Source: Deltaproteobacteria bacterium
GTDB taxonomy: Bacteria > Myxococcota_A > UBA9160 > UBA4427
Length of the DNA stretch: 64,000 nt
Direction: 5' to 3'
NCBI GenBank assembly: GCA_016713665.1
Contig: JADJOR010000011.1
Location: 372,001 to 436,000 of the forward strand
Shown here one piece after another: positions 53,629-63,200 of the stretch. The first letter of the stretch is position 1, and each line of letters begins with the position of its first letter. Under the pieces are notes generated by a model. The model made no database searches. It was not told the origin of the DNA and was given only the letters and a program-made list of their open reading frames with translations. The position numbers were made by a program, and so were the translations under genes.

Positions 53629-54939
53629 TCAGTCGCGACGCCTGACGCCCATCCGTCGGCGCGCCAGCGACACGAAGGTCCCGAACGCAGCCGCGAGCGC
53701 TGCTGCGCCGCCGGACTCCGGCACGGGCGTGAGACCCGCGACGCCATGCCAGGCGGCCAGAGTCGCGTTGGGCGACGAGATCTCGACCTCGATCGGGCTC
53801 GATGTGCGCGCATCGAGCGCACAGGCCATCGCGCCCTCGCAGCGCGAATCCGTCGAGGTCACCACGAAGAGCTGCACCCATTCGTTCGTCGGGATCTGGG
53901 CCTGGAGCTGCGCCGCTCCGGGCAGGGCGCCGGTGTCGCTCGGGATCAGCTCGAGCCCAGTCGCGCAATTGCCGGTCGTCATCTCCCGAGTGCGGCCGAC
54001 GGTCTGAGTCCCGAGCAGGGTCTCGACCCACTCATCGCTGCAGATCGGTTCGCCGCCCTCTCCCTCTTCTTCGCAGACCTCTTCGAAGGTCCAGCGCGAC
54101 AGCTCGAAATCGAGCCGGAAGCGCGTGAACTGGAGCACGTTGGGCTCGATCGGCGAGTTGCAGCCGAGGGTGAGCAGGTCGCCGCTGCCCTGCGTGACCC
54201 AGTCCGACGGGCCGCCGTTGCCGACGACGGCGTCCGGCTCGTCGAGCACGACGGGAAGCGTCGCGTCGACGACCACCGTCGCCGTCGCGCCGGGGCCCGT
54301 CGCGTAGATCCAGTCGCCGAGCCGAGCCGACGCGGTCGACGAGATCGAGTGGTAGAGATCGCGGGTATCGTCCGTGACGCCGTAGTCCGGCGTCTCGACG
54401 CCGGCGTCGAGCTCGAGCGTGCCGGCCACGTGGGCGTAGCTCGACTCCGCGCGGCTCTCGATCGGTCCCTCGATGAACTGATGGCAGATGCTGCCGCCGC
54501 AGCGGATCGAGTAGTCGAAAGTGCCGACCTCGAGATACGGAGCCAGCGGTCCCGGCGTCACGTTCGGCTCCTCGCGCACCACGAAGAAACCGGAGCCGTC
54601 CTCCGTGATCTCCGTGGGGAGCACGGGGCCATTGACGGTGAACAGCGCCGTCCAGGCGACGCCGGTCGGAAACATGACGAGCCGGCCCGTCCCGCCGAGG
54701 CCGTTCTCCTGCCGGCGGTTCAACGTCGCCTGGAACGGCGACCTCGCTTCGACCTCGGTATCCGTCGACGCAGGCTCTTCGTGATCGAGCAGACCGAGCA
54801 ACATCCGCACCACCTGCACGGACTTGCTGGCTTCGCCGTCCAGCTCGAAGGGCGGAGCGCCCTGTGCGAGCGCGCTCGTCGAGGAGAACAATCCAGCGAG
54901 AAGGAAGAGCAAGGGTCGCAACGGCCGCAGCGTGTACAT
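53629..54939 (-). CDS. Secreted protein with PEP-CTERM-like tail
   Basis: This 436-residue protein has a signal peptide (LLFLLAGLFSSTSALAQ) and a tail with VPESGGAAALAAAFGTFVSLA followed by RRRMGVRRRD. The motif is VPES rather than VPEP, but motif, helix and basic end are in the right order, so exosortase-type sorting is likely. The mature region is acidic, has several Cys (GGSICHQF, FEEVCEEE, RCEGAMACALD) and looks like beta-structure; I recognise no domain. The start at 54939 has AGGA five bases upstream; an ATG at 54978 would lengthen the leader without need. Confidence 0.78.
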   Translation of the reverse strand: MYTLRPLRPLLFLLAGLFSSTSALAQGAPPFELDGEASKSVQVVRMLLGLLDHEEPASTDTEVEARSPFQATLNRRQENGLGGTGRLVMFPTGVAWTALFTVNGPVLPTEITEDGSGFFVVREEPNVTPGPLAPYLEVGTFDYSIRCGGSICHQFIEGPIESRAESSYAHVAGTLELDAGVETPDYGVTDDTRDLYHSISSTASARLGDWIYATGPGATATVVVDATLPVVLDEPDAVVGNGGPSDWVTQGSGDLLTLGCNSPIEPNVLQFTRFRLDFELSRWTFEEVCEEEGEGGEPICSDEWVETLLGTQTVGRTREMTTGNCATGLELIPSDTGALPGAAQLQAQIPTNEWVQLFVVTSTDSRCEGAMACALDARTSSPIEVEISSPNATLAAWHGVAGLTPVPESGGAAALAAAFGTFVSLARRRMGVRRRD

Positions 54940-55221
54940 GAAGTCCTTCTGTCCGTGCAGGGCGGCCGTCCGCTCCATGCGTCGCAACGACGTGGACGCG
55001 GCTGGCCATGCCGGCGCATCCTGCGCCTGAGAGCGGGGAACTTCAAGCAGTTTTTTGATTTTGCGTACGACCTACTCGTTCAGGCTCTTCGTGGGATCGC
55101 GCTGCTCTGGCCGGTCCCGAGTCGGAACGCGTCCGAGGGACCCGAAGACGGCCCGAGCGCGACCGAAGTCCGACCGGCAGCACGGACTCGCATACTGCCT
55201 CAAAGCTGCGCGCTGGCGCCC
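54940..55221. other. Intergenic region with an AT-rich island
   Basis: No gene is seen. Around 55035-55060 the base composition is unusually AT-rich for this genome (TTTTTTGATTTTG and neighbours). On the minus strand this lies about 100 bases upstream of the PEP-CTERM start and may hold its promoter. The right edge abuts the chimeric gene remnant. Confidence 0.4.
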
Positions 55222-55321
55222 CCTACCGATGCACCCTCTTGATGTTCTCCCCGCTCCGCGTCCTGCCCCCCGCCTTGACCCAGGCCTTGAAGACCCCCGC
55301 CGAGTCGCGCGCCGGGTCGTA
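55222..55321 (-). pseudogene. Remnant: 3' end of a SnoaL-like gene
   Basis: These 100 bases match 58292-58391, the last 32 codons and stop of the SnoaL-like gene, at 94 of 100 positions with no gap. The homology starts just at the stop codon (TAG on the minus strand) and ends abruptly at the junction with the MFS remnant. There is no 5' part. Confidence 0.85.
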
Positions 55322-55541
55322 TCGGCCGCGACCCGGTTCGCCGTCACGAACCTCTTCGGCTCCGGTGTCGGATCGCTCACGATCGGCCTGCTCAACGACG
55401 GCTTCCGCGCGCTTCGGCGACGAGGCGCTCCGCTATTCGCTGCTCGTGGCCGCGGCGGTCGGGGCGCTGTCGGGGCGCTGTCGGGGCCGTGCCTGTACGC
55501 GATCTCGCGCAACATCCGCCGGGATCTCGCGGAGGTCGGAG
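55322..55541 (+). pseudogene. Remnant: 3' end of a Spinster-like MFS gene
   Basis: These 220 bases match 53272-53482, the last part of the MFS gene, with four substitutions, a 2-base deletion (CTTCCGCGCG for CTTCACCGCGCG) and an 11-base tandem duplication of GGGGCGCTGTC. The two indels nearly cancel in frame. There is no 5' part and no start. It is fused directly to the SnoaL remnant. Confidence 0.87.
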
Positions 55542-55657
55542 TCGGGAATCCGTAGCGGACCGAAGGGTCGAGCGGTGCGCGTCTCCCGACCTCCTGCCTC
55601 TCCCGCGATGCCACACGGGCGGTACGGCCGTCAGCCCGGACCGCGAGGGGAACTCGA

Positions 55658-56935
55658 TCAGGCCGTCACGATGTCCTTGGGAAGCCTTAGCCCGGCCATC
55701 CCGGCGTGGAACGAACCCCAGAGATTGGTCACGACGATCAGGCAGAGCGAGTACCGGACCGCGAGCTCACCGAGCTGTGGGGCGAGCAGGTCGTTCGCCG
55801 CACCGACCGCGAACGGCGCGAGGCCGCCGGAGAGTGCGCTGATCCCGAGATGGATGATCGAATACGAGGTCGCGCGCATGCGCAGCGGTGAGATCGCCTG
55901 ATTCGCCGTCCAGAGCGGCGCGATCGCCGTCGCGTTCAGGAACACGGCCGGACACAGCAGGCCGAGCGCCAGCCACGGATCGGGCGCGAGCAGAAAGCCC
56001 GCCTGAAACGGCACCGCGACGAGCGTCGCGACCGCCGGAAGCCACGCATACCAGCGCCGATCACGGCGCGCGAGACGATCGGAGAGAAGCCCACCGGCGA
56101 TCGACCCGATCCCGCCCCCGACCCCCACGATCAACCCGAACCAGAGCCCGATCTCGGCTTTCGAGAGTCCGTGAACGCGGATCAGGAAGGCGGGACCCCA
56201 GATGTTCAGGACATAGGCTGCACATACGAAGAGCGGCAGCGCCATCGTGAGATGGCGAAACGTGGGCTTGCCGACCAGGACGCCCGCCAGCTCGCGCCAG
56301 GGCACCGCGTCCCCCGGATCGTCCTGACCATCGATCGCCCCGCGCTTCGGCTCGCGCACGCTGATGCGGAAGATCAGCGCGAGGAGAATGCCCGGGAAGC
56401 CCACGGCGACGAGCGCCGCTCGCCAGCCGTAGGCGTGACTCAGCCACCCGCCGACGAGGAAGGCGACCCAGACGCCGAGATGACCGCCGATCGTATAGAG
56501 CGAAATCGCAGTCGCCCGCTGGCGGAGCGGGAAATAGTCGGAGATCAGCGAATGGGCCGACGGACCCGTCGAGGCCTCGCCGATTCCGACACCGATCCGC
56601 GCCACCATCAGCGTCCCGAAGCTGCGCGTCAGCCCCTGCCCCACCGTCAGGATCGACCACGCAAACAACCCCCAGGCGACGACGTTTCGCCGCGACCAGC
56701 GGTCCGCGGCGCGAGCGAGCGGGACGCCCGCGATCGCATTGGTCACCGCGAATGCGGGCCCGGTCAACAGCCCGAGCTGCGTGTCCGAGATCGCGAGGTC
56801 CTTCTTGATGTCCTCGAGCAGGATGCCGAGCACGTTCCGATCGATCAGGCTCATGGCGAGTACGAGGAACAGCATCGAGAGGACGTAATAGGCGTACGGC
56901 CCCGGATCTCCTGACCTCGCATCGGAGCTCTTCAT
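55658..56935 (-). CDS. MFS transporter, Spinster-like
   Basis: This 425-residue, twelve-helix carrier has the helix-1 motif SLIDRNVLGILLEDIKKDL, loop motif RAADRWSRRNVVAWGLFAWS and GIGEASTGPSAHSLISDYF in helix 4-5, all like the transporter at 52192. The two are diverged paralogues, and the nearby remnant derives from the other one. There is no ribosome site; TAGTGT ends seven bases before the ATG. It is divergent from the hydroxyacid dehydrogenase gene. Confidence 0.9.
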   Translation of the reverse strand: MKSSDARSGDPGPYAYYVLSMLFLVLAMSLIDRNVLGILLEDIKKDLAISDTQLGLLTGPAFAVTNAIAGVPLARAADRWSRRNVVAWGLFAWSILTVGQGLTRSFGTLMVARIGVGIGEASTGPSAHSLISDYFPLRQRATAISLYTIGGHLGVWVAFLVGGWLSHAYGWRAALVAVGFPGILLALIFRISVREPKRGAIDGQDDPGDAVPWRELAGVLVGKPTFRHLTMALPLFVCAAYVLNIWGPAFLIRVHGLSKAEIGLWFGLIVGVGGGIGSIAGGLLSDRLARRDRRWYAWLPAVATLVAVPFQAGFLLAPDPWLALGLLCPAVFLNATAIAPLWTANQAISPLRMRATSYSIIHLGISALSGGLAPFAVGAANDLLAPQLGELAVRYSLCLIVVTNLWGSFHAGMAGLRLPKDIVTA

Positions 56936-56942
56936 GCGGTCG

Positions 56943-56948
56943 ACACTA
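56943..56948 (-). promoter_or_regulatory. Putative -10 box (TAGTGT) of a leaderless promoter
   Basis: On the minus strand TAGTGT is followed by seven bases and the ATG of the MFS gene at 56935, without a Shine-Dalgarno. Confidence 0.45.
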
Positions 56949-57163
56949 ACACAACGAGCTCGCTACCCGTGCAGGAACGCAGGAACGCGGTCGGCCGTTG
57001 GGGGCGACGCCGACTCGAACCGGGAAGGGGAATCGCCACGTGATCGGGCCCGGTGTGCCGGCTGCGCCCGTGATGATACAGTCGACACCGGCCGATCCGA
57101 CCGGACGGAAGCGGCGCCGTCGGGTCGCTTCGACCGACGCGCGCCGCATCGAGGGAGACGTCG

Positions 57164-58213
57164 ATGACTTCAGCCGAGCGGGTAGTCGTTCATCTGGCCT
57201 ATCCGGGACTCGAGAAGCTCGTCGACGTCGCCCGGGTCTCCGCTCTCGATCCGCGGATCGAGACCGTGCTCTGTCCGTACATGGACGACATGGATCTGCG
57301 GACCGCGAAGCGCCTTCAGCCCGCGAGCCGCGAGCTTCGCGCGCGCGCGCCGAAGCTCACCCCCGAGCAGTCGGCAGCGTTCGCACGGGCCGAGATCCTG
57401 CTCGGACTCGACGCGCCCTTCGACGTCGCCGAGGTCGCGCCGGGACTTCGCTGGATCCAGGCGATGGGCTCGGGCGTCGGACAGTTCGCAGCGAGCCGGC
57501 TGCGCGAGAGCGGCATCCTCCTCACGAACGCGGCCGGCGTCGGCGCGCCGTCGATCGCCGAGTTCGTGATCGGGCGCATCCTCGCCATCTGGAAGGACTT
57601 CGCGGCGCTCGACGCGCTCCAGCGCGAGCGGCGCTGGACGCGACATCAGGGCCGCCTGCTGTCGGGCGCGACGATCGGCATCGTCGGACTCGGCGCGATC
57701 GGGGCCGCGGTCGCACGACGCGCGAAGGCATTCGATCTCAGGGTGATCGCCAATCGTCGGAGCTGGCGTCCCGGAGCGACGGCTCCCTGCGTCGACGAGC
57801 TCCTCGGTCCCGACCGCCTGCACGAGCTGCTCGGCCGGAGTGACGTCGTGGTCCTCGCCGCGGCGGGAACGCCCGAGACCGAGAATCTGATGAACGCCGC
57901 CGCGTTCCACGCCATGAAGCCAGGCTCGGTCTTCATCAACGTCGCCCGCGGCAACATGGTCGACGAAAAGGCGCTCGCCGAGGCGCTCCGCAGCGAGCAT
58001 CTCTCGGCCGCGGCGACGGACGTGGCGCTCGAGGAGCCTCTGCCGCCCGAGAGCCCCCTCTGGGACGTCCCGAACCTGCTCATCTCGCCCCACTCGTCGG
58101 CTTCGCAGGATCGTTATTTCGAGATGATCTTCGAGATCTTCCTCGCCAACCTGGAGGCCTACCTCGCAGGTCGCCCGCTCGCGAATCTCTGCGATCTCGC
58201 GAAGGGATACTGA
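57164..58213 (+). CDS. D-2-hydroxyacid dehydrogenase, NAD(P)-binding
   Basis: This 349-residue protein is a D-isomer-specific 2-hydroxyacid dehydrogenase. It has the dinucleotide motif GIVGLGAIGAAVARRAKAF, the catalytic Arg in VFINVARGNMVDE, the Glu in VALEEPLPPESPLW and the His in LLISPHSSASQD. It would interconvert a 2-oxoacid and a D-2-hydroxyacid; the exact acid is unknown. GAGGGAG precedes the ATG; a TACAGT box at 57077-57082 is a possible -10 element. Confidence 0.92.
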   Translation: MTSAERVVVHLAYPGLEKLVDVARVSALDPRIETVLCPYMDDMDLRTAKRLQPASRELRARAPKLTPEQSAAFARAEILLGLDAPFDVAEVAPGLRWIQAMGSGVGQFAASRLRESGILLTNAAGVGAPSIAEFVIGRILAIWKDFAALDALQRERRWTRHQGRLLSGATIGIVGLGAIGAAVARRAKAFDLRVIANRRSWRPGATAPCVDELLGPDRLHELLGRSDVVVLAAAGTPETENLMNAAAFHAMKPGSVFINVARGNMVDEKALAEALRSEHLSAAATDVALEEPLPPESPLWDVPNLLISPHSSASQDRYFEMIFEIFLANLEAYLAGRPLANLCDLAKGY

Positions 58214-58292
58214 AGGGCGATGACGCCCTGGTGCGCCTCGATCATGCCGTTCGGGGTTGTCCGCGGTGCAGGGGACCGGCGCTCAGCCGATC

Positions 58293-58784
58293 CTACCGAT
58301 GCACCATCTTGATCTTCTCCCCGCTCCGCGTCCGGCCCCCCGCCTTGACCCACGCCTTGAAGACCCGCGCCGAGTCGCGCGCCGGGTTGTAGATGTCCTC
58401 CTCCGACTTCCACTTCATGATCCCGCCGACCTTCCCCGCGTAGACGAGGCGCGACCAGTTCGGGAACGAGTACGGCGTTCCGTCGGGCTGATAGGGCTCG
58501 GGGAAGGCGTTCTGCACGCCCCAGACGATCGCCCCGTTCTCCTCGTCGACGCAGAGCCAGTCGATCGGGAAGGTCATCGTCGGAAACGGCGCCATCACGT
58601 CGCAGATCCATTTGCGGATCGCGGGGCCGCCGTGGATGTCGCCGTAGGCGTGCTCGACGTATTCGGCGTCGTCGGTGAAGCAGTCGGCCCAGACGTTCCA
58701 ATCGCCCGTCTGCGAGGCGATGTCGCGGCGGCGCTTGTAGTCTTCGAAGGCCTCGAGGAGCTCGGCCTTGCTGTACTTGCCCAT
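58293..58784 (-). CDS. SnoaL-like/NTF2-fold protein
   Basis: This 163-residue protein has the NTF2-like order: YSKAELLEAFEDYKRRRDIA helix, DWNVWADCFTDDAEYVEHA, GGPAIRKWICDVMAPFP and a C-terminal strand set (GGIMKWKSEEDIYNP). It resembles dehydratase/isomerase-like domains from steroid and polyketide pathways. AAAGGAG upstream of the ATG at 58784 sets the start. The last 32 codons are duplicated in the remnant at 55222-55321. It is divergent from an LLM gene and convergent with the hydroxyacid dehydrogenase. Confidence 0.82.
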   Translation of the reverse strand: MGKYSKAELLEAFEDYKRRRDIASQTGDWNVWADCFTDDAEYVEHAYGDIHGGPAIRKWICDVMAPFPTMTFPIDWLCVDEENGAIVWGVQNAFPEPYQPDGTPYSFPNWSRLVYAGKVGGIMKWKSEEDIYNPARDSARVFKAWVKAGGRTRSGEKIKMVHR

Positions 58785-58996
58785 GGGAGGTTCTCCTTTC
58801 GATCGGACAGGCGATCGTTTGGGGGACGCCGGGCTTCGGCCCAGCCTGGCTTCGTCGGTTCGCACCGCATCCGCGCCATGACGGCGTCGGCGGCGGGGCT
58901 AGCATAGACGAATTCGCGACCCCGCCGAGCCGCTCGGTCGAGGCCCTCGATGCGGGCGCGAGTGAGGGATCACACGAGAACGAAGGGGAGCGCTCC

Positions 58997-59878
58997 ATGG
59001 AAATCGGCGTCGGTCTGCCCACCAATCTGCGGGGCACGAACAAGGAGCTCGTGCTGCGCTGGGCCGCGACGGCCGAGGCCGCGGGCTTCGCCTCGCTCTG
59101 CATGGGCGAGCGGCTCACGTATTCGGGCTACGACTGGGTGCTCGCGCTCACGGCGGCGGCCGCGGTGACCCAGAAGATCCGGCTTCTCTCGAACGTGATC
59201 ATCCTGCCGATCCATCCGCCGGGCGTCGTCGCCAAGCAGGCGCTCTCCCTCGACGACTTCTCGGGCGGCCGCTTCTCCCTCGGCGTCGGCCTCGGAACCC
59301 CGCTCGACGACTACGACGTCGCGCCCTCGCCGCGGGCCGGCCGGGGCAAGCGCTTCGAGGAGAGCCTCCGGACGATCCGCGAGCTCTTCAAGGGCGAGTC
59401 GCTTCTGCCGGGGACGCGTGCGATCGGGCCCGCTCCCGTGCGCAAGGGCGGCCCCGAGATCCTGCTCGGCTCGAACGGACCGAAGGCGCTGCGGCGGGCG
59501 GGCGCGTTCACGGACGGCGCGGTGACCTGGAGCTTCAGCGCCGACCCGGCCGAGGCGCGCCGCATGTTCGACGTCGTCGAGGATTCATGGCGCGAGCACG
59601 GACGCACGGGCCGGCCGCGGCTCGTCTGCGGTTGCTACTACTCGGCGGGCCCACGGGCTCGGGAAGATCTCACGGCCTATTTCCGCGAGTACTACCCGAA
59701 CGTGCTGCCCGGCCAGGTCGAGCAGCTGCTCGCCGCCGTGCGGACGGTGACGCCGGAAGCGATCCGCGACACGGTGAAGCGCATGGAAGACGTCGGCTGC
59801 GACGAGTTCATCTTCGTGCCGGTGAAGCCCGACATGGTGCATCTCGAGGGGCTCGCGGAGATCGTCTTCCGGGCGTGA
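58997..59878 (+). CDS. LLM-class F420-dependent oxidoreductase
   Basis: This 293-residue luciferase-like enzyme begins MEIGVGLPTNLRGTNKELV and shows LSNVIILPIHPPGVVAKQ, LDDFSGGRFSLGVGLG and PEILLGSNGPKALRRAG, the usual markers of the F420-binding branch. GAAGGGGAG lies upstream of the start. A TAGCAT box at 58900-58905 may be part of its promoter, though far. It stands alone and converges on the MscS-like gene. Confidence 0.87.
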   Translation: MEIGVGLPTNLRGTNKELVLRWAATAEAAGFASLCMGERLTYSGYDWVLALTAAAAVTQKIRLLSNVIILPIHPPGVVAKQALSLDDFSGGRFSLGVGLGTPLDDYDVAPSPRAGRGKRFEESLRTIRELFKGESLLPGTRAIGPAPVRKGGPEILLGSNGPKALRRAGAFTDGAVTWSFSADPAEARRMFDVVEDSWREHGRTGRPRLVCGCYYSAGPRAREDLTAYFREYYPNVLPGQVEQLLAAVRTVTPEAIRDTVKRMEDVGCDEFIFVPVKPDMVHLEGLAEIVFRA

Positions 59879-59973
59879 CGCGTGAGGACGCTTCGTCCCG
59901 GTCGCACGAGCGCTTCAACGCGGCGTTGACGAGGCCCATCCTCGAGCAGGACTGAGGAAGCTGGCCCCAGAGC

Positions 59974-61584
59974 TCAATCGTCGCCGGCGGGAGGTCCTGC
60001 GCGAGAAGACCCGCGCGGAAGGGCTTGGCTCGACTCGATTCCCGGGTCGCTCGTGCCATAGATCGTCTGCGAGGGGAAGGCGAAGGCGGTCCCGCATTGC
60101 GCCACCGCATCCATGATCGAGAGCAGGATCTCCTCGCGGATCTCGAGGAACTCGTCGAAGTCGCTGGTCTTGATGTACGCGAAGACCTCGAGATCGAGGC
60201 TGTACGCCCCGAAGCCCACGAAGCGGACCCGCGCGGGATCCGGGTCGACGCGCGGATGGTCCCGCAGCAGCTTGCGCAGCGCATCCAGTACCGCGCGCAT
60301 CTGCTCTGCATCGGTCTCGTAGCGCAAGCCCAGCATCAGCTTCAGCCAGATCCGGTCGCGCGCGGCGTAGTTCTCGAGCTGGAGGCTCGAGAACTCGGCG
60401 TTCGGGACGGTCACGATCGTGCGATCGAGGGTCCGAACGCGCGTCGAGCGCAGGCCGATCGTCTCGATCGTTCCCAACCGGTCCCCGAAGCGACAGAAGT
60501 CGCCCACCTGAACCGGCCGATCCGCGACGAGCGTGACGCCGCCGAAGAGATTCTCGACGGTCTTCTGGGCAGCGAGCGCCACCGCGAGCCCGCCGACCCC
60601 GAGCCCCGCGAGCAGACCCGTCACGTTGAAGCCGAGATTCTGGGCCAGCAGGACGGCGACCACGGCCGCCAGGAGGAGCTTGCCGATCCGCGAGGCGGTC
60701 GGAATCAGCCCGGCGGCATCGAGCCGCCCCCCGGCGCGCATTCGCGCGACGGCGCGGCGCGCCACGACGTCCATCGCCCGCGAGCCCAGCCAGACGAAGC
60801 CGAGCGCGATGGCGACGATCCCGAGCTTCCGACTCACCGTGAAGGCCGGCATCGAGAGCGCGAGGGCCGGCAGGAGCAGCACGAAGAAGATCGCCGACGA
60901 GAGCATGCGCGCCGGGGGGCGGGTGAGCTCCACGATCTCGCCCGCCTCCGCGGTCGCGAGGCCCATCAGCGCGACCAGGGGGCGCCGAACCAATCGTGTG
61001 AAGAGAAGACCGAGCGCCATCGCAAACATCACCAGCAGCGGGAGCGCGAGCCACTGCCAGAGGGCCACCTCGAAGAGGCGCGTGCGCGTCCAGAACGGCG
61101 GGAGATGCTCCTCGACCCACGGAACCTCGTCGAGCAGCGGCTGGACCGCCGACAGCGTGGCGGCCGAGAACCGCCAGTCGGGGCGATCGACCCTGGACGC
61201 ATCGCGCACGAGGGCGAGAGGAATCGATTTTCCGGCCACGTCGAGCGAGCCCACGTGCTCGGCGCTCGGAGCAAGACCATCCTCGAGATCACCCTCGGGC
61301 TTCGCGCTCAAGCCCTCGACGTCGACCCAGAGCTGCCGGTCGAGCACCGATTTCAGCCGCCGGGCGATCGCGGGTCCGGTGGACGCTCGCTCGTCGGCGG
61401 GCAGCGCACGCAGATCGAGATACGCCCCGGCCGCCTCGAAATCGCCGCGGCGACAGGCGGAGAGAAACTCGTACATCGCGTCTCGCGGGCTCGCTCCGGA
61501 CGCGTCGGTCTGCGCCGACGCAGAGACGCAGAGCAGCGAGGTCGCGACGAGCAGCACGGCGATTCCGGCTCGTAGTCCGCGCAT
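59974..61584 (-). CDS. MscS-family mechanosensitive ion channel
   Basis: This 536-residue protein has a signal peptide (VLLVATSLLCVSASAQ), a periplasmic N-terminal region of about 170 residues, four or five transmembrane segments and the MscS pore and beta domain: LLAGLGVGGLAVALAAQKTVENLFGG followed by PVQVGDFCRFGDRLGTIETIGLRST. The C-terminal alpha/beta domain is complete. It would open under membrane tension to release solutes. CTGGAGG upstream of the ATG supports the start. Confidence 0.92.
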   Translation of the reverse strand: MRGLRAGIAVLLVATSLLCVSASAQTDASGASPRDAMYEFLSACRRGDFEAAGAYLDLRALPADERASTGPAIARRLKSVLDRQLWVDVEGLSAKPEGDLEDGLAPSAEHVGSLDVAGKSIPLALVRDASRVDRPDWRFSAATLSAVQPLLDEVPWVEEHLPPFWTRTRLFEVALWQWLALPLLVMFAMALGLLFTRLVRRPLVALMGLATAEAGEIVELTRPPARMLSSAIFFVLLLPALALSMPAFTVSRKLGIVAIALGFVWLGSRAMDVVARRAVARMRAGGRLDAAGLIPTASRIGKLLLAAVVAVLLAQNLGFNVTGLLAGLGVGGLAVALAAQKTVENLFGGVTLVADRPVQVGDFCRFGDRLGTIETIGLRSTRVRTLDRTIVTVPNAEFSSLQLENYAARDRIWLKLMLGLRYETDAEQMRAVLDALRKLLRDHPRVDPDPARVRFVGFGAYSLDLEVFAYIKTSDFDEFLEIREEILLSIMDAVAQCGTAFAFPSQTIYGTSDPGIESSQALPRGSSRAGPPAGDD

Positions 61585-61701
61585 CCATTTCCTCCAGGGT
61601 GATCGATTCCCGGACGAAGCGGGCTCATGACCGAAAGACCCGGCCGCCCAGGCGGAACGATCGCGACGGAAGTCTCAACCTTCGACGAAGTATCTGGGTA
61701 A

Positions 61702-61727
61702 CACACTCGTCGCAGATCGCGAGTGTG
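61702..61727. other. 8-bp inverted repeat (CACACTCG/CGAGTGTG), possible terminator or operator
   Basis: Arms 61702-61709 and 61720-61727 are perfect, with a 10-base spacer. It is 60 bases after the stop of the minus-strand P450 gene and 118 bases upstream of the MscS start, so it could end the first transcript or bind a regulator of the second. Confidence 0.35.
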
Positions 61728-61786
61728 GCGATGCGAACGCACACATCCGGTGCATCGCGGGGGCGACTTCAGCGACGCAGACGCCC

Positions 61787-63025
61787 TCACCACGCGACGC
61801 GCAGCCGGGCCAGCCCGTGGAGATGGAGCTGCGGCTTGTACTCGATCGCCTCGTCGGCGAGGCGGAGGTCGGGCAGGCGGCGGATCAGCGAGAGGACCGC
61901 GTGCTCGATCTCGAGGCGCGCGAGCGAGGCCCCGAGACAGTAGTTGGGACCCATGCCGAAGCTGAAGTGATCCCGATTCGTCCGCTCGAAATCGAGCCGA
62001 TGGGGATCCGGGAAATGCGCCGGATCGCGGTTGATCGCGCCCCAGACGAAGGTGACGGCGTCGCCCTCGCGGATCGTCTCGTCGTGGAAGGGGATGTCGC
62101 GCGCGGCGTATTTCGTGCTGATCTGGACGGCGGTATCGAAGCGCAGCAATTCCTCGACGGCTGCTTCGATGGCCTCGGGATGGGCGCGCAGCCAGTCGAT
62201 CCGATCGGGCTGGCGAAGGAGCGCGAGGACGCCCTTCGCGATCAGGTTGGTCGTCGTCTCGTGGCCCGCCTGGAAGAGCAGGATCGTCGTCGCCGCGATG
62301 TCGTCGTCCGAGAGCTCCGGAGCCTCGCGCTGGATCGCGACGAGGCGCGAGACGAGATCGTCCGCCGGCTCCGCCCGCCGCGCCGCGATCAGCGCCTTCA
62401 CGTACGCGACGAAGGCCAGGGTCGCATCGTCGCCGCGCTTCTCCATCTCGGGCGTGAGCGCCTCCGCGGGGTCCGCGCGCCGGGCGAAGGTCGTCGAATA
62501 GCCCTCGATGCGCGGCACGTCCTCGACCGGTGCGCCGAGCAGGCGACAGATCACCGTCACCGGCAACGGAAACGCGAAGTCCGCCACGAGATCCATCTCG
62601 CCCCGCGGCTCGACGCGGTCGAGGAGCCCGTCGACGAGGGCCTGGACCGCGGGCCGGAGCTTCTCGATCGAGCGCGGCGTGAAGCCGCGGTTCACGAGCG
62701 AGCGCATGCGCTGATGCCGGGCCGGCGCCTGGAACGCGAACATCCGCCGCATGACGTCGATGAACGGGCCGCCGGCGCCGACGCCGGCGAGGCCGAGCAG
62801 CCGCTCGTCCTTGATCAAGGCCGAGCTTCGGACGAGGGCCGAGGCGTCGGCGTGGCGCGTGATGATCCAGGGGCGGCCGAGGCGATCGACGGGCGCGCGC
62901 CAGACCGGCGCCACCGCGCGCAGCTGATCGTAGAGCCGCGGCAGCTCGTCGCCTCGCCGATCGAGGGCGAGGATGCGTTCGAAGATCCGGGCGGGATCGC
63001 CGGGGAGATCGGGATGGGGCAGCAT
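61787..63025 (-). CDS. Cytochrome P450
   Basis: This 412-residue soluble P450 has the I-helix ILLFQAGHETTTNLI, the ExxR in EELLRFDTAVQIST and the haem loop FSFGMGPNYCLGASLARLE. The loop has Asn where most bacterial P450s have His or Arg two residues before Cys. The start at 63025 (MLPHPDLPGDPARIFERI) fits the family; an upstream extension is low-complexity. There is no strong ribosome site. It is divergent from an epoxide hydrolase gene, which could act on epoxides made by this or another oxygenase. Confidence 0.92.
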   Translation of the reverse strand: MLPHPDLPGDPARIFERILALDRRGDELPRLYDQLRAVAPVWRAPVDRLGRPWIITRHADASALVRSSALIKDERLLGLAGVGAGGPFIDVMRRMFAFQAPARHQRMRSLVNRGFTPRSIEKLRPAVQALVDGLLDRVEPRGEMDLVADFAFPLPVTVICRLLGAPVEDVPRIEGYSTTFARRADPAEALTPEMEKRGDDATLAFVAYVKALIAARRAEPADDLVSRLVAIQREAPELSDDDIAATTILLFQAGHETTTNLIAKGVLALLRQPDRIDWLRAHPEAIEAAVEELLRFDTAVQISTKYAARDIPFHDETIREGDAVTFVWGAINRDPAHFPDPHRLDFERTNRDHFSFGMGPNYCLGASLARLEIEHAVLSLIRRLPDLRLADEAIEYKPQLHLHGLARLRVAW

Positions 63026-63200
63026 CGCTCGCGAGAGTCCCCGATCCGGCCCCGCGACGTCAAGCACTTCTTTCGCGACCGCCCCTCGCCGACGGGCCCG
63101 GTCCTTGCCAGTCTCTTGGCGGCCCTGCGAAGCGCCCGAGCGCGCGTCGCACCGCGCGCGACCGGAGTCCCGAAAGCCAACGAGAGGAAGCCATCTCGCC

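Noticed and set aside
55055..55555. 166-codon open frame over the chimeric remnant as a real gene
   Set aside because: Its end is only the tail of an MFS carrier with an internal frame change, and its front is antisense to a SnoaL fragment; no start region or domain is left.
56985..57075. tRNA-like T-loop (GGTTCGAGTC on the minus strand)
   Set aside because: The flanking bases do not form a five-pair T stem, and no matching anticodon arm or acceptor stem is found.
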